Shown here: piece by piece, positions 8,349 through 16,942 of the stretch
How the letters are laid out: the number at the start of each line of letters is the position of its first letter
Numbering within the stretch: position 1 is the stretch's first letter
NCBI GenBank assembly: GCA_947626305.1
Contig: CANQRP010000008.1
Span: forward strand, 1-34,268
Direction: 5' to 3'
Origin: an uncultured Clostridia bacterium
GTDB taxonomy: Bacteria; Bacillota; Clostridia; Christensenellales; Borkfalkiaceae
Length of the DNA stretch: 34,268 bases
Made by a program: the position numbers and the translations under genes
Notes under the pieces: generated by a model
Seen by the model: only the letters and a program-made list of their open reading frames with translations
Database searches by the model: none
Told to the model about the DNA's origin: nothing

Positions 8349-9239
8349 TCATTCCTTGATCCCGCCGAGCATGAGGTCGCCCACGAGCCTCTTTTGGAAG
8401 CAGAGGAAGACGACAAATACCGGTATGAGCAGCAGGAGCGCTCCCGCGATCTTCATCGTCGGCCAAGCGGAAGTCGTCCGCGTGTCGAAGAAGAAATAGT
8501 ACATTCCATAAGCCGCCGTCGGGAAGGACGGAAGGAAGAGCATCGGCGTTTGGTAGTCGTTCCAATAGCCGATAAATTTGATCAGCATGACGGTGAAGAA
8601 GAGCTTCCCCGAAAGCGGGAGCGCGATCTCGAGAAAGACTCGTAAATTGCCCGCCCCATCGATCTCGGCGGCTTCCGAAATATCCTTCGGCGCGCCCGCA
8701 TACGTCGCATGAAAGATGAGAAAGTAAACGCCGAGAAAGCTCGCCTGCATCAGCCAAACGCCGAAAAAGGAATCGTAAAGCCCGAGGAGGGACATCATGC
8801 GAAGCTGAGACGGGAGCGCGCCGACAATGGGAAAACCGAGCGAGATCACGACGATCGCATAGACGATCTTCCCGAAGCGGAAGGGAAATCTTGCGGTTGC
8901 ATATGCCGTGACGCAGGGCACGAGCGTTCCGAAAAACGCCCCACCGACCGCATAGAGCAAGGAGTAGCCGTATTGCGCGAGCAGCCCTATTTCCGTCCTT
9001 CCTCCGTGGAGAGGCACGTTGAAGGTCTTGAAGGCGTCAAGATAATTTTCGAAATGCCATTCGCCCTCGGGAAAGCCGATCGGAGTGGCGCGGAACTGGG
9101 CGACGGACTTCACGGAGACGGACAGCCCCCAAACCAGCAAAAAAAGGACGAGCAGAAAGTATGCCGCCATGAGCAGGAAGAGAAGAAGCACAGGCAGTTT
9201 GCTCGCGATTTTTTTGATTTTTTCTCCGAAATGTTTCAT
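8349..9239 (-). CDS. Carbohydrate ABC transporter permease, MalG/CUT1-type
   Basis: EAA loop 'SEAAEIDGAGNLRVFLEIALPLSGKLFFTVML'; start taken at MKHFGEKIKK. Confidence 0.88.
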   Translation of the reverse strand: MKHFGEKIKKIASKLPVLLLFLLMAAYFLLVLFLLVWGLSVSVKSVAQFRATPIGFPEGEWHFENYLDAFKTFNVPLHGGRTEIGLLAQYGYSLLYAVGGAFFGTLVPCVTAYATARFPFRFGKIVYAIVVISLGFPIVGALPSQLRMMSLLGLYDSFFGVWLMQASFLGVYFLIFHATYAGAPKDISEAAEIDGAGNLRVFLEIALPLSGKLFFTVMLIKFIGYWNDYQTPMLFLPSFPTAAYGMYYFFFDTRTTSAWPTMKIAGALLLLIPVFVVFLCFQKRLVGDLMLGGIKE

Positions 9240-9240
9240 A

Positions 9241-10140
9241 TTATTCGGTCGAAGGACCCAAACGCAGCATGATTTTCTTCGAAAAGAGTGCAAGGGGCGC
9301 AGTGACGAGCGTAAACAGAGCGCCCATTGCGGCAAGCACGGGATATTCGGCGAGCGTTGCGCTCCGCGCCTCGCGGAAAAGATAGTATCCGTAAGTATAG
9401 AGCGCGGGATCGGCGTCGTCCGCAAAGAAGTGATACAGTCCCATTTGTCCGACGAAGAGCCCCGCAACGTCGATCACGAGAAAGGTGACGAGGGTGGGAT
9501 AGATCATGGGAAGTGTGATGTAAAAGAGCTCTTTCAAAAAGGTGCAGCCGTCCAGTTTCGCCGCTTCGGAAAGCGATTCCGGGATCGCGCTCATCGTACC
9601 CGTTAAAACGAGGACGCTCGTTCCGAGCCCCATCCAAACGTGGTAGAAGAGCAGAACGAAGAGCACACCCCCGCCCGAAAACAGCCCGCTCTCGGTGTGA
9701 AAGAGAATGGGAAAGGCGCGTTCGCCGAAGTATTTGAAGAGCACCGCCATCGCGATCGCGGAGAGGAGTGTCGGCAAAACGATCCCGATCTTCAAGAGAG
9801 TTGCAAACGGCTTTTTCTTGGCGATGTAATAAGAGAACAAAACCCCCAACCCGTCTCCGAGCAGGGAGAACACAAAGAGAAGCAAGGTGTTTTTCCATGC
9901 GGCGGAAAGTTCGGGCGAGCGGAACAGCAGATAGAACGCCTGTTTGAATTGTCCGAAGCCCGCGAAGGAAGTCGCTCCCGTGGTGTAGTCGTAGCGTTCA
10001 AACGCCATGACCAGGGAATTGACGTTGACGGCGATATAAAAGATCGCAAATTGCAGCAGCGGAAAGGCGAGCATTGCCGCATAGAAAATCAGGTCTCTGC
10101 GCCGTTTGCGGCTTCCCCTTCTTTCATTGGAAACTGCCAT
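9241..10140 (-). CDS. Sugar ABC transporter permease, MalF/UgpA-type
   Basis: EAA loop 'LSEAAKLDGCTFLKELFYITLPMIYPTLVTFL', six hydrophobic segments. Confidence 0.88.
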   Translation of the reverse strand: MAVSNERRGSRKRRRDLIFYAAMLAFPLLQFAIFYIAVNVNSLVMAFERYDYTTGATSFAGFGQFKQAFYLLFRSPELSAAWKNTLLLFVFSLLGDGLGVLFSYYIAKKKPFATLLKIGIVLPTLLSAIAMAVLFKYFGERAFPILFHTESGLFSGGGVLFVLLFYHVWMGLGTSVLVLTGTMSAIPESLSEAAKLDGCTFLKELFYITLPMIYPTLVTFLVIDVAGLFVGQMGLYHFFADDADPALYTYGYYLFREARSATLAEYPVLAAMGALFTLVTAPLALFSKKIMLRLGPSTE

Positions 10141-11830
10141 ACAATTCCTCCCATGAGGATGCGGAGTACTGCGTTTGCATCCCGGCGAAATACTCTGCGG
10201 CGGAGACGCCTTTGCGGAAACTGTCGATGGGACAGCTCTCGGAGAGCCCGCCGACGACCGAACTCCAACGCTTGTCGAGGTTAAAATCGGATTGATGGTT
10301 GAGATAGAGCGAATTAGTGTCGAACGGATAGACGATCTCGGTGTCCCCCTTATTTTTCAGCGATAAAACGGAACTGCCGAAGGAGGTCATTTTTTTGAGT
10401 TCGCTTTCGGGCATCTCATAGCGGAGGGAACGCGGCGTGTTCGTCATCGCCGTGAATTCCACGAGAGAGCGGTCTGTGTAGCAGTAGCGCAAGAAGGCTT
10501 TTGCGAGCGGGATCTTTTCGGGATCGATCTTCGCATTGATGAAGGCGAGGCTGTAAAGGTTATCGAGCAGTGTTGCATGTCCCAAGCGGTTTTCCTCCGC
10601 CTTGGGAAGAGGAAGGAATCCGAGCCTGCGGTTTTTGCGGAGAGCTTTATCCCCGTATTCTTCCGCGAGCATCGCAAAGCTCCCGGAGGCTTCCGCCTCG
10701 TTCTCCCAATAGATGCCGTCGATGAAAAACCCGATCGGACTGTCCGTAAAGCTGCTTTCGAGGAACCCGTACTGCGCTTCGATATGAGAACAGGCGTCGT
10801 TCTTCGCGTCCGCGTGAAGATACCGTTCGTCGGAAGCGAGGCGATCCAAAAAGCTCAGAGCATAGGCGCGACCCGCCTGTTTGATGAGTTTCCAACCCGA
10901 ACTCTGCCCAATCTCGGTCGGCTCTTCCGATACGGCGGAGATTACCTTTCCCGAACCGTCTACCCGAAAATCGCTCAAAAGATCGTTCGCCACACCGGCG
11001 AAAGAATAGTTGAGAGACATCTGTTCTTCGCCCTCGAAATCGGCAAAGAGCGCCGTCAAAAAGCTGTTCAGATAGACGTTGCGCGTCTCTCCCGCATAGC
11101 TAAGCGGCGTAATGCCCTTTTCGAGCATATGGTCGCACAGCTCGAAGAACTCGTCGTAAGTCGCGGGGAGCCCGTCGTCTGTCGAATAGTCGATGTTTCC
11201 CTCTTTTCCCGTCTTTCCGTCGGGACCGAAGGAGCGTTCTTCATCTGCGCTATGTACGAACCTCCCCTCTACGCCCTCTCTTGCAAAATAGAGATTTTCC
11301 CGCTCGAAGAGTTCGATGTCGTAGGAGAGCCCGAAATAGGAGGCGTAGTGCGGGATCGCATAGATCTTGCCGTCATGCTCGAAGTAGCTCTTCTGCGCTT
11401 CGTTGAATTTGTCAAAGATGCTCCCCTCTTCGCCGTATTCCGAGAGATCTTCCTTTACGGCGTCGGTGATGTCGAGGAATTGCCCATGGAAGATGCCGTC
11501 GTAATAGTAGCCGCGCTCGGTGAAAAAGACATCCTGAGGATAGGCTTCCATGTTGGCGAGAAGGGTCTGTCCGCTCTTCTTGTTGCCGTCGATCACGATC
11601 TGCACACCCGTCTTGCCGGGGAGGAAATCGGTCTCGGCATTCTCCTCCTCAAAGCGCGCGGCGACCGTTTTCAGCCAATCGTTGCCGAAACCGCCTTCAT
11701 AGCTCGACACATAGAGTTGTGCTTTGCTTGGATCGATTCCACTATTTCCGCCGCATCCCGCGGCGCCCACGAGCGCCAACGCCAAAGCGCAAAAAATTCC
11801 CATAGCCTTTTTCATGGCATTTTTTCTCAT
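10124..11830 (-). CDS. ABC transporter extracellular solute-binding lipoprotein
   Basis: Lipobox 'ALALVGAAGCGG'; solute-binding motifs; overlaps the permease gene by 17 bp. Confidence 0.85.
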   Translation of the reverse strand: MRKNAMKKAMGIFCALALALVGAAGCGGNSGIDPSKAQLYVSSYEGGFGNDWLKTVAARFEEENAETDFLPGKTGVQIVIDGNKKSGQTLLANMEAYPQDVFFTERGYYYDGIFHGQFLDITDAVKEDLSEYGEEGSIFDKFNEAQKSYFEHDGKIYAIPHYASYFGLSYDIELFERENLYFAREGVEGRFVHSADEERSFGPDGKTGKEGNIDYSTDDGLPATYDEFFELCDHMLEKGITPLSYAGETRNVYLNSFLTALFADFEGEEQMSLNYSFAGVANDLLSDFRVDGSGKVISAVSEEPTEIGQSSGWKLIKQAGRAYALSFLDRLASDERYLHADAKNDACSHIEAQYGFLESSFTDSPIGFFIDGIYWENEAEASGSFAMLAEEYGDKALRKNRRLGFLPLPKAEENRLGHATLLDNLYSLAFINAKIDPEKIPLAKAFLRYCYTDRSLVEFTAMTNTPRSLRYEMPESELKKMTSFGSSVLSLKNKGDTEIVYPFDTNSLYLNHQSDFNLDKRWSSVVGGLSESCPIDSFRKGVSAAEYFAGMQTQYSASSWEELYGSFQ

Positions 11831-11895
11831 CGGTTCTCGCTCCTCTTCCGTTGATGTGCAGACTCATTTTTGAGGTTTGTTCATTTTGTGTTTTA

Positions 11896-11924
11896 ATTAT
11901 ATATTTTTGATAAATCTTTGTCAA
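11896..11924 (-). promoter_or_regulatory. Sigma-A-type promoter of the ABC operon (TTGACA-17-TATAAT)
   Basis: Minus strand TTGACA (11924-11919), 17 nt, TATAAT (11901-11896). The imperfect palindrome TTGATAAATCTTTGTCAA overlaps the -35; the perfect palindrome GACCGCGGTC lies at 11931-11940. Confidence 0.8.
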
Positions 11925-11984
11925 GACTTCGACCGCGGTCATATAAGGAGTTTTGATAATAAAAAAGCCCGCGGATTTGAAGTG

Positions 11985-12010
11985 AACCCCAAAAGCTTTC
12001 ACTTTTGGGG
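11985..12010 (-). terminator. Hairpin downstream of spoIVB, terminator-like
   Basis: CCCCAAAAG-CTTTCA-CTTTTGGGG stem; a T-run (CTTTTTTATTAT) follows ~25 nt further on the minus strand. Confidence 0.45.
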
Positions 12011-12043
12011 TGCGTATCGGTTTTTCCGAGGCTATCTTATGGG

Positions 12044-13051
12044 TTATTCCCCTATCATTTTTTCGATGCCGATGCCGTAGCCGCGGGTCGGGTCGTTCAA
12101 AAATACGTGCGTTACCGCACCGATGAGTTTTCCGTTCTGAACGATCGGGCTGCCGCTCATACCCTGTACGATCCCGCCCGTCTCCTCGATCAGTTTTTCA
12201 TCCGTCACCTTGATGACGAAATTTTTATTCTCCTTATTGCCCGCATCCACTTTTGCGATGGCGATCTCGTACGCCTGCGGGAAAGTGCCGTCGACGGTGG
12301 AATAGATCACCGCCTTTCCGATCGTCGCTTCCGCGAGCGGCGCGATGTCTACAAGTGCGCAGCGGGAGTAGTCGTAATTTTCGAATTTCCCGTACAGCCC
12401 CGTCGAACATACTTTTTCGGCACGGGCGATCGCTTTGTCGTTGAGGAACAGTCCCCGCAGTTCCCCCGCTCTTCCGCGCACGCCCTTGTTGACGCCCACG
12501 ATGCTGCAAAGGTATACTCTGCTATCGGAAATTTCGAGCAGGTCATTCCCCTCATCGGCGACTTTGTGCCCGAGCGCACCAAAGCGCCCCGTTTCTTTCT
12601 CGATATAAGTTACGGTCCCGATGCCGGACAGCGTGTCCCGTATGAGTACGCCGATCTTGTATTTTCCGCTCTTTTTTTCTTTTACGGGACAGATGCGCAC
12701 CTCGGCGCACTCCCCGTTCCTTTTTACGGTCAGAACAATCTCCTTTCCGCCGCTCCTCGCGAGCGCCTCGTTGAGGTCCTTGATCGTTCCGATCTTCACG
12801 CCCTCTGCGCCGCAGATGCAATCTCCGGGTTTGAGTCCCGCTTCTTCGGCGGGACGGCAGATCCCTTCCTCCGCATTGACTTCGCTCAGATCGATGATTT
12901 CCGCGCCGCCCGCGCCGAGCATAAAGCCCGCAGTCATGCCGCCCAAGTAATATTTTCCGCTCGCCGCCTCTGCCGCGACCCCCGTCTGCAGGGGCAAAAA
13001 GAGACACACCGACAGCATGAGTGCGACGATATAAAATTTCAGCTTACGCAA
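12044..13051 (-). CDS. spoIVB: SpoIVB serine peptidase (PDZ plus S55)
   Basis: Signal/TM segment, PDZ-like region 'AEEAGLKPGDCICGAEGVKI', catalytic 'GMSGSPIVQNGKLIGAVTHVFLNDPTRGYG'; next to recN. Confidence 0.95.
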   Translation of the reverse strand: MRKLKFYIVALMLSVCLFLPLQTGVAAEAASGKYYLGGMTAGFMLGAGGAEIIDLSEVNAEEGICRPAEEAGLKPGDCICGAEGVKIGTIKDLNEALARSGGKEIVLTVKRNGECAEVRICPVKEKKSGKYKIGVLIRDTLSGIGTVTYIEKETGRFGALGHKVADEGNDLLEISDSRVYLCSIVGVNKGVRGRAGELRGLFLNDKAIARAEKVCSTGLYGKFENYDYSRCALVDIAPLAEATIGKAVIYSTVDGTFPQAYEIAIAKVDAGNKENKNFVIKVTDEKLIEETGGIVQGMSGSPIVQNGKLIGAVTHVFLNDPTRGYGIGIEKMIGE

Positions 13052-13154
13052 TGTTCTCCTCCGAATGTCCGCCGTGGACTTAACAGAGCTAATTTGCGTA
13101 AGCCGACTAAGTTCTATGCGCCGAAAGAATTTCCTCTTCTCGGGAAAACTTCCT

Positions 13155-14827
13155 TTATTTTTTGTACTTTTTGCCCTCTTCGAGCAAGAGATCCGCGTGG
13201 CTCAGAGAGATCTCGTCCGTATCTCCCGAGAGCAGCCGTGCAAGCTCCGAACGTCTTGCCTCTTCGTCCAGCGCCCTTACGCGGGTGTAGGTTTTTTCGC
13301 CCGCCTCCGTTTTTTCGATCAAAAACTGTCTGTCTGCGGCGGCTGCGATCTGCGCAAGATGTGATACGGCAATGATTTGGGTGTGTTTGGCGATTTTTGC
13401 GAATTTTTCCGCGACGACTTTTGCGGTCTTTCCGCCGATCCCGGCGTCGATCTCATCGAAGAGATAGGTGCCGATGCCGTTCACCTGCGTAAGTTGCGCT
13501 TTTACGGCAAGCATAAAGCGGCTCATTTCGCCGCCGGAGATGATCTTTCCGAGTTCTTTCAAAGGTTCTCCCGCATTGGCGGAAAACAAGAAGCGCACGC
13601 CGTCCAAACCTTCTCCCGTCGCCTTCGCCACGTCTTCGCGGGTATATTCGTCAAATTGCACCTCGAAACGCGCCGAGGCGATATTCAATGTTTTGAGCTC
13701 TTTTACGACGCGTTCCGTCCATGCGGCAGCGCCCGCTTTACGGGCATCGGTGAGTGCGACGCAGGCGGAATAGAGGGAATTTTCCGTTTTTTCGAGCTCG
13801 GCGGTCAGCTTTTCGTATTGCGCGCCGCTGTTTTCGAGCAGATCGCGCTCTCCTTTTGTCCGATCGAGAAACCGCATGATGTCCCCGACCGTCTCGCCGT
13901 ATTTTTTCTTTAAGGCACGAATTTCATCGATGCGATTCTCCACCCGTTCGACTTCGCTCTCATCGACATCGAGCTCCTCCGCAAGGGACTCCACTTCCGA
14001 GCCGAGGTCGGATAGTTCCGCAAGTGTATTTTCGAGTCGGTCGCAGAGGCGGGTGTAGTCGCCGAATCGGGAGAGCGACCGCAGGGCGCGCAGCGCGGTG
14101 TTGGAAGCGTCTGTTGCGCCCCCGTCCGCGGTAAGGCATTCCCGTGCGGTGTTGAGTCCTTCGAGGATCCTTTCCGCATTCCGATATTTGGTGCGAAGAG
14201 AGAGCAGTTCCTCTTCTTCCCCCTCTTTCAGTTCCGCGCGCTCGATCTCGTCGATTGAAATCGCAAAATATCCAACCGACGGGAACGTTCGCCTTCGTCG
14301 CCGCCGATGAGAGAGAGCGCCTTTACGATCTCCTTTCTGACCGCGAGGAGCTCCGCGACCCGCGCCTTCTCCTTTTCCACACCGGCAATGCGGTCCAAAA
14401 GGCGGAGTTGGTTGCTTTCTTTTAGCAAAAAGAAGTGTTCGCTCTGTCCGTGAACGTCTACCAACTTGGAGGTAATGCGCCGGAGCATGGACGCGGGAAC
14501 GGGGTTGCCGTTGACTTTTGCGCTCCCTTTGCCGTCGGAAGTGAATTTTCTGGAGAGAACGAGAGTTTCGTCCGGTTCGATGTCCAGCTCGGAGAGAAGG
14601 GCGTTGAGTTCTTCGTCGGTCGAAAATTCCGCGCGCACGGAACATTCCGATTGCCCGTAGCGGATCATGCTCTTGTCGGCTTTTGCACCGAGGACAAAAT
14701 CGATCGAATCGAGAATGACGGATTTTCCGGCGCCCGTTTCGCCCGAAAGGACGTTGAGCCCCTCCGAAAATTCGAGGTCGGCTCTGTCGATGAGCGCGAT
14801 ATTTCGGATAGAGAGACTTTTGAGCAT
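13155..14827 (-). CDS. recN: DNA repair protein RecN, interrupted by a -1 frameshift near 14255
   Basis: N-terminal ORF (14827-14228) 'MLKSLSIRNIALIDRADLEFSEGLNVLSGETGAGKS...RRLDILRFQ' and C-terminal frame '(I)DEIERAELKEGEEEELL...IISGGEMSRFMLAVKAQLTQVNGIGTYLFDEIDAGIGG' join if one base is restored. Confidence 0.92.
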
Positions 14828-14831
14828 TTTT

Positions 14832-15287
14832 TCAGATCTTGGCGATGCGTGTGAGCCGCTCCATCACTTCCTGCGCGGCTTCGGGAGTCTTGCAAAGAGT
14901 GAACACGGTATCGTCGCCGGCGATGCTGCCCGCAACTTCCGCATAGTTGAGCCGATCTACGACCACGCCCGCATTGGCACCGTTGCCGTTGAGCGTCTTG
15001 ATGACGACAATATTTCCCACAACTTGTATGGATTCGAGCCCCGCCTGAAAGAGCGCGCGCATTTTATCGGAGAGTTCGCCCTCGTTCGTGCCGATCGCCG
15101 CATAGCGGTAGCGCTTTTGCGAGCCCGCGACTTTGAAGAGGCGGAGCTCTCTTACGTCGCGCGAGACGGTCGCCTGCGTCACATTGAAATGTGCGTCTGC
15201 CAACTCTTTGCAGAGTTCCTCCTGCGTTTCGATCTCTTTTTCTTCGATGAGCTCGAGGATCTTGGTGTGTCTTGCGTTTCTCAACAT
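14832..15287 (-). CDS. argR: Arginine repressor ArgR/AhrC
   Basis: 'RHTKILELIEEKEIETQEELCKELADAHFNVTQATVSRDVRELRL' and C-terminal 'GNIVVIKTLNGNGANAGVVVDRLNYAEVAGSIAGDDTVF'. Confidence 0.95.
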   Translation of the reverse strand: MLRNARHTKILELIEEKEIETQEELCKELADAHFNVTQATVSRDVRELRLFKVAGSQKRYRYAAIGTNEGELSDKMRALFQAGLESIQVVGNIVVIKTLNGNGANAGVVVDRLNYAEVAGSIAGDDTVFTLCKTPEAAQEVMERLTRIAKI

Positions 15288-15313
15288 GGTTTTCTCCCTT
15301 TTCTATTCCGTGT

Positions 15314-16099
15314 TCAATTTATTTTTTCCGTCAAGTGGCGGAAGAAGTCCTGTTTTCCGTTCACGAGGAAGGTGGCGTGTCGTGAAGATTTCTTTACGGT
15401 CACGATGTCTCCGGGCTCTGCCTCGCCCAAAAATTCTCCGTCGCCGTGGATGATCGCGCCATTCGGGAAGACGAAGGCAAGTTCGCTCTTGTCGGAGAGG
15501 ACGATGGGACGGCTTCGCAGAGAGAAGGCATTCACGGGAGTGAGCAAAAAAGCGCCGCATTCGGGGACGAGAATACTTCCTCCTGCCGAAAGGGAATATG
15601 CGGTAGAGCCCGTCGGAGTAGCGAGGATGAGCCCGTCCGCATTGAATTCTCCCGCGGCAGTCCCGTCGACGGTGACGCCGATGCGGATCACGCTGTCCTC
15701 CGTGTCGGGGGCGATGCGGCGCATGAATACAATCTCGTTGAGACAGTGGCAGACCTTTCCGCGCACATTTGCCTCAAGCATGCTTCGCCGCACAAAATTG
15801 CAATCTTCCGACAGGACGAGAGAGACGGCGTCCCCCTCCTCTCCCCGATCGAATTCGGTGAGAAATCCGATCGTGCCGTAGTTGATCCCGACAAGCGGAA
15901 TCCCAAGCAGGGAGCTTTTCCGCGCTGCGCGCAACATGGCGCCGTCCCCGCCGAGGACGATCAGTCGGTCGACATCCGCGATGCCCTTGACGTCCGAAAA
16001 AATACGCACAAAAGCGCCCGCGGCGGAAAGAGCCGCCTCGAGCGAATGCACCTCCTCAAGAGGAACTTTTTTTTCGTGATAGCAAATACCGATTTTCAT
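15314..16099 (-). CDS. nadK: NAD kinase
   Basis: 'VLGGDGAMLRAAR', 'GINYGTIGFLTEFD', 'NADGLILATPTGSTAYSLSAGGSILVPE'. Confidence 0.95.
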   Translation of the reverse strand: MKIGICYHEKKVPLEEVHSLEAALSAAGAFVRIFSDVKGIADVDRLIVLGGDGAMLRAARKSSLLGIPLVGINYGTIGFLTEFDRGEEGDAVSLVLSEDCNFVRRSMLEANVRGKVCHCLNEIVFMRRIAPDTEDSVIRIGVTVDGTAAGEFNADGLILATPTGSTAYSLSAGGSILVPECGAFLLTPVNAFSLRSRPIVLSDKSELAFVFPNGAIIHGDGEFLGEAEPGDIVTVKKSSRHATFLVNGKQDFFRHLTEKIN

Positions 16100-16180
16100 G
16101 ATGCCCGCGATATATTATAACTTTTTTATGAATAAAATCAAGGGGTTTTGCAAAAAAGTCGGAAAATTTTTATAAAATTT

Positions 16181-16942
16181 TTATTTTATAAGTGTGAGCG
16201 GGTGTAAAAAAGTCTCTCGGTCCGCGGCGACCCCGCCCTTTTGAAGCCAAAGAAGGTATTCGATATTCTTTTTCGGGCGTATGGGCGCATTGGTGAGCGC
16301 AACGGGCGCCGCTTGGAGCGCGAGACAAAAGTCGTAGAAATCGCCGAGGAGCCGACGATGCAGTGGAAAAGGACAGATCCCGCTCTTGCCCAATGCCTGC
16401 CGCCCGCATTCGAATTGCGGTTTGAACAGAACATACGCGCATCCGCCCTCGGGCAGAAGCCGCACGACGGTGGGCAGGATGAGGCGAAGCGAGATAAAAC
16501 TGAGATCGCCGACGATGCCGTCGAGCGGACAGGAAAAATCGCCCGCGGAAAGGTAGCGGGCGTTGGTGTCGTCCATGACGGTCACGCGCGGATCGGAGGA
16601 AAGAGCGGGCGCGAGTTGGCTTTTTCCCACGTCCACGCAGAACACTCTTTTTGCACCTCGTTGCAAAAGGCAGTCGGTAAATCCGCCCGTGCTGGCGCCG
16701 AGGTCGGCAAAGACCATGCCCTCTACGGAGCGTTCAAAGGCGTCCAGCCCCTTGGCGAGCTTGTATCCGCCTTCCGACACAAACTCTTCTCTCCGTGAGA
16801 GAATGAGAAACGGCTCTTCTCCCGTGATCTCGTCGTCGGGAGCGACGGGTCTGTCCCTTAGGCGCACGAGCCCCGCTTTGAGCGCTTCCGCCGCTTTTGT
16901 GCGGGAACCGAAGCGCGTCGAAAAAAATTTATCGGCACGCAT
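16181..16942 (-). CDS. tlyA: TlyA-family rRNA (2'-O) methyltransferase / hemolysin A
   Basis: S4-like N-terminus, 'EFVSEGGYKLAKGLDAF', 'FADLGASTGGFTDCLLQRGAKRVFCVDVG'; start taken at MRADKFFS. Confidence 0.93.
   Translation of the reverse strand: MRADKFFSTRFGSRTKAAEALKAGLVRLRDRPVAPDDEITGEEPFLILSRREEFVSEGGYKLAKGLDAFERSVEGMVFADLGASTGGFTDCLLQRGAKRVFCVDVGKSQLAPALSSDPRVTVMDDTNARYLSAGDFSCPLDGIVGDLSFISLRLILPTVVRLLPEGGCAYVLFKPQFECGRQALGKSGICPFPLHRRLLGDFYDFCLALQAAPVALTNAPIRPKKNIEYLLWLQKGGVAADRETFLHPLTLIK

Noticed and set aside
9236-9898. Alternative-frame minus ORFs within the permease genes
   Set aside because: Overlap the permease frames and read as low-complexity Arg/His/Ser-rich protein.
10577-11854. 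425 aa plus-strand ORF antisense to the solute-binding protein
   Set aside because: Antisense shadow ORF over a clear lipoprotein gene.
12005-13375. 456 aa plus-strand ORF antisense to spoIVB
   Set aside because: Antisense of a well-supported spoIVB; no domain, no SD, spans into recN.
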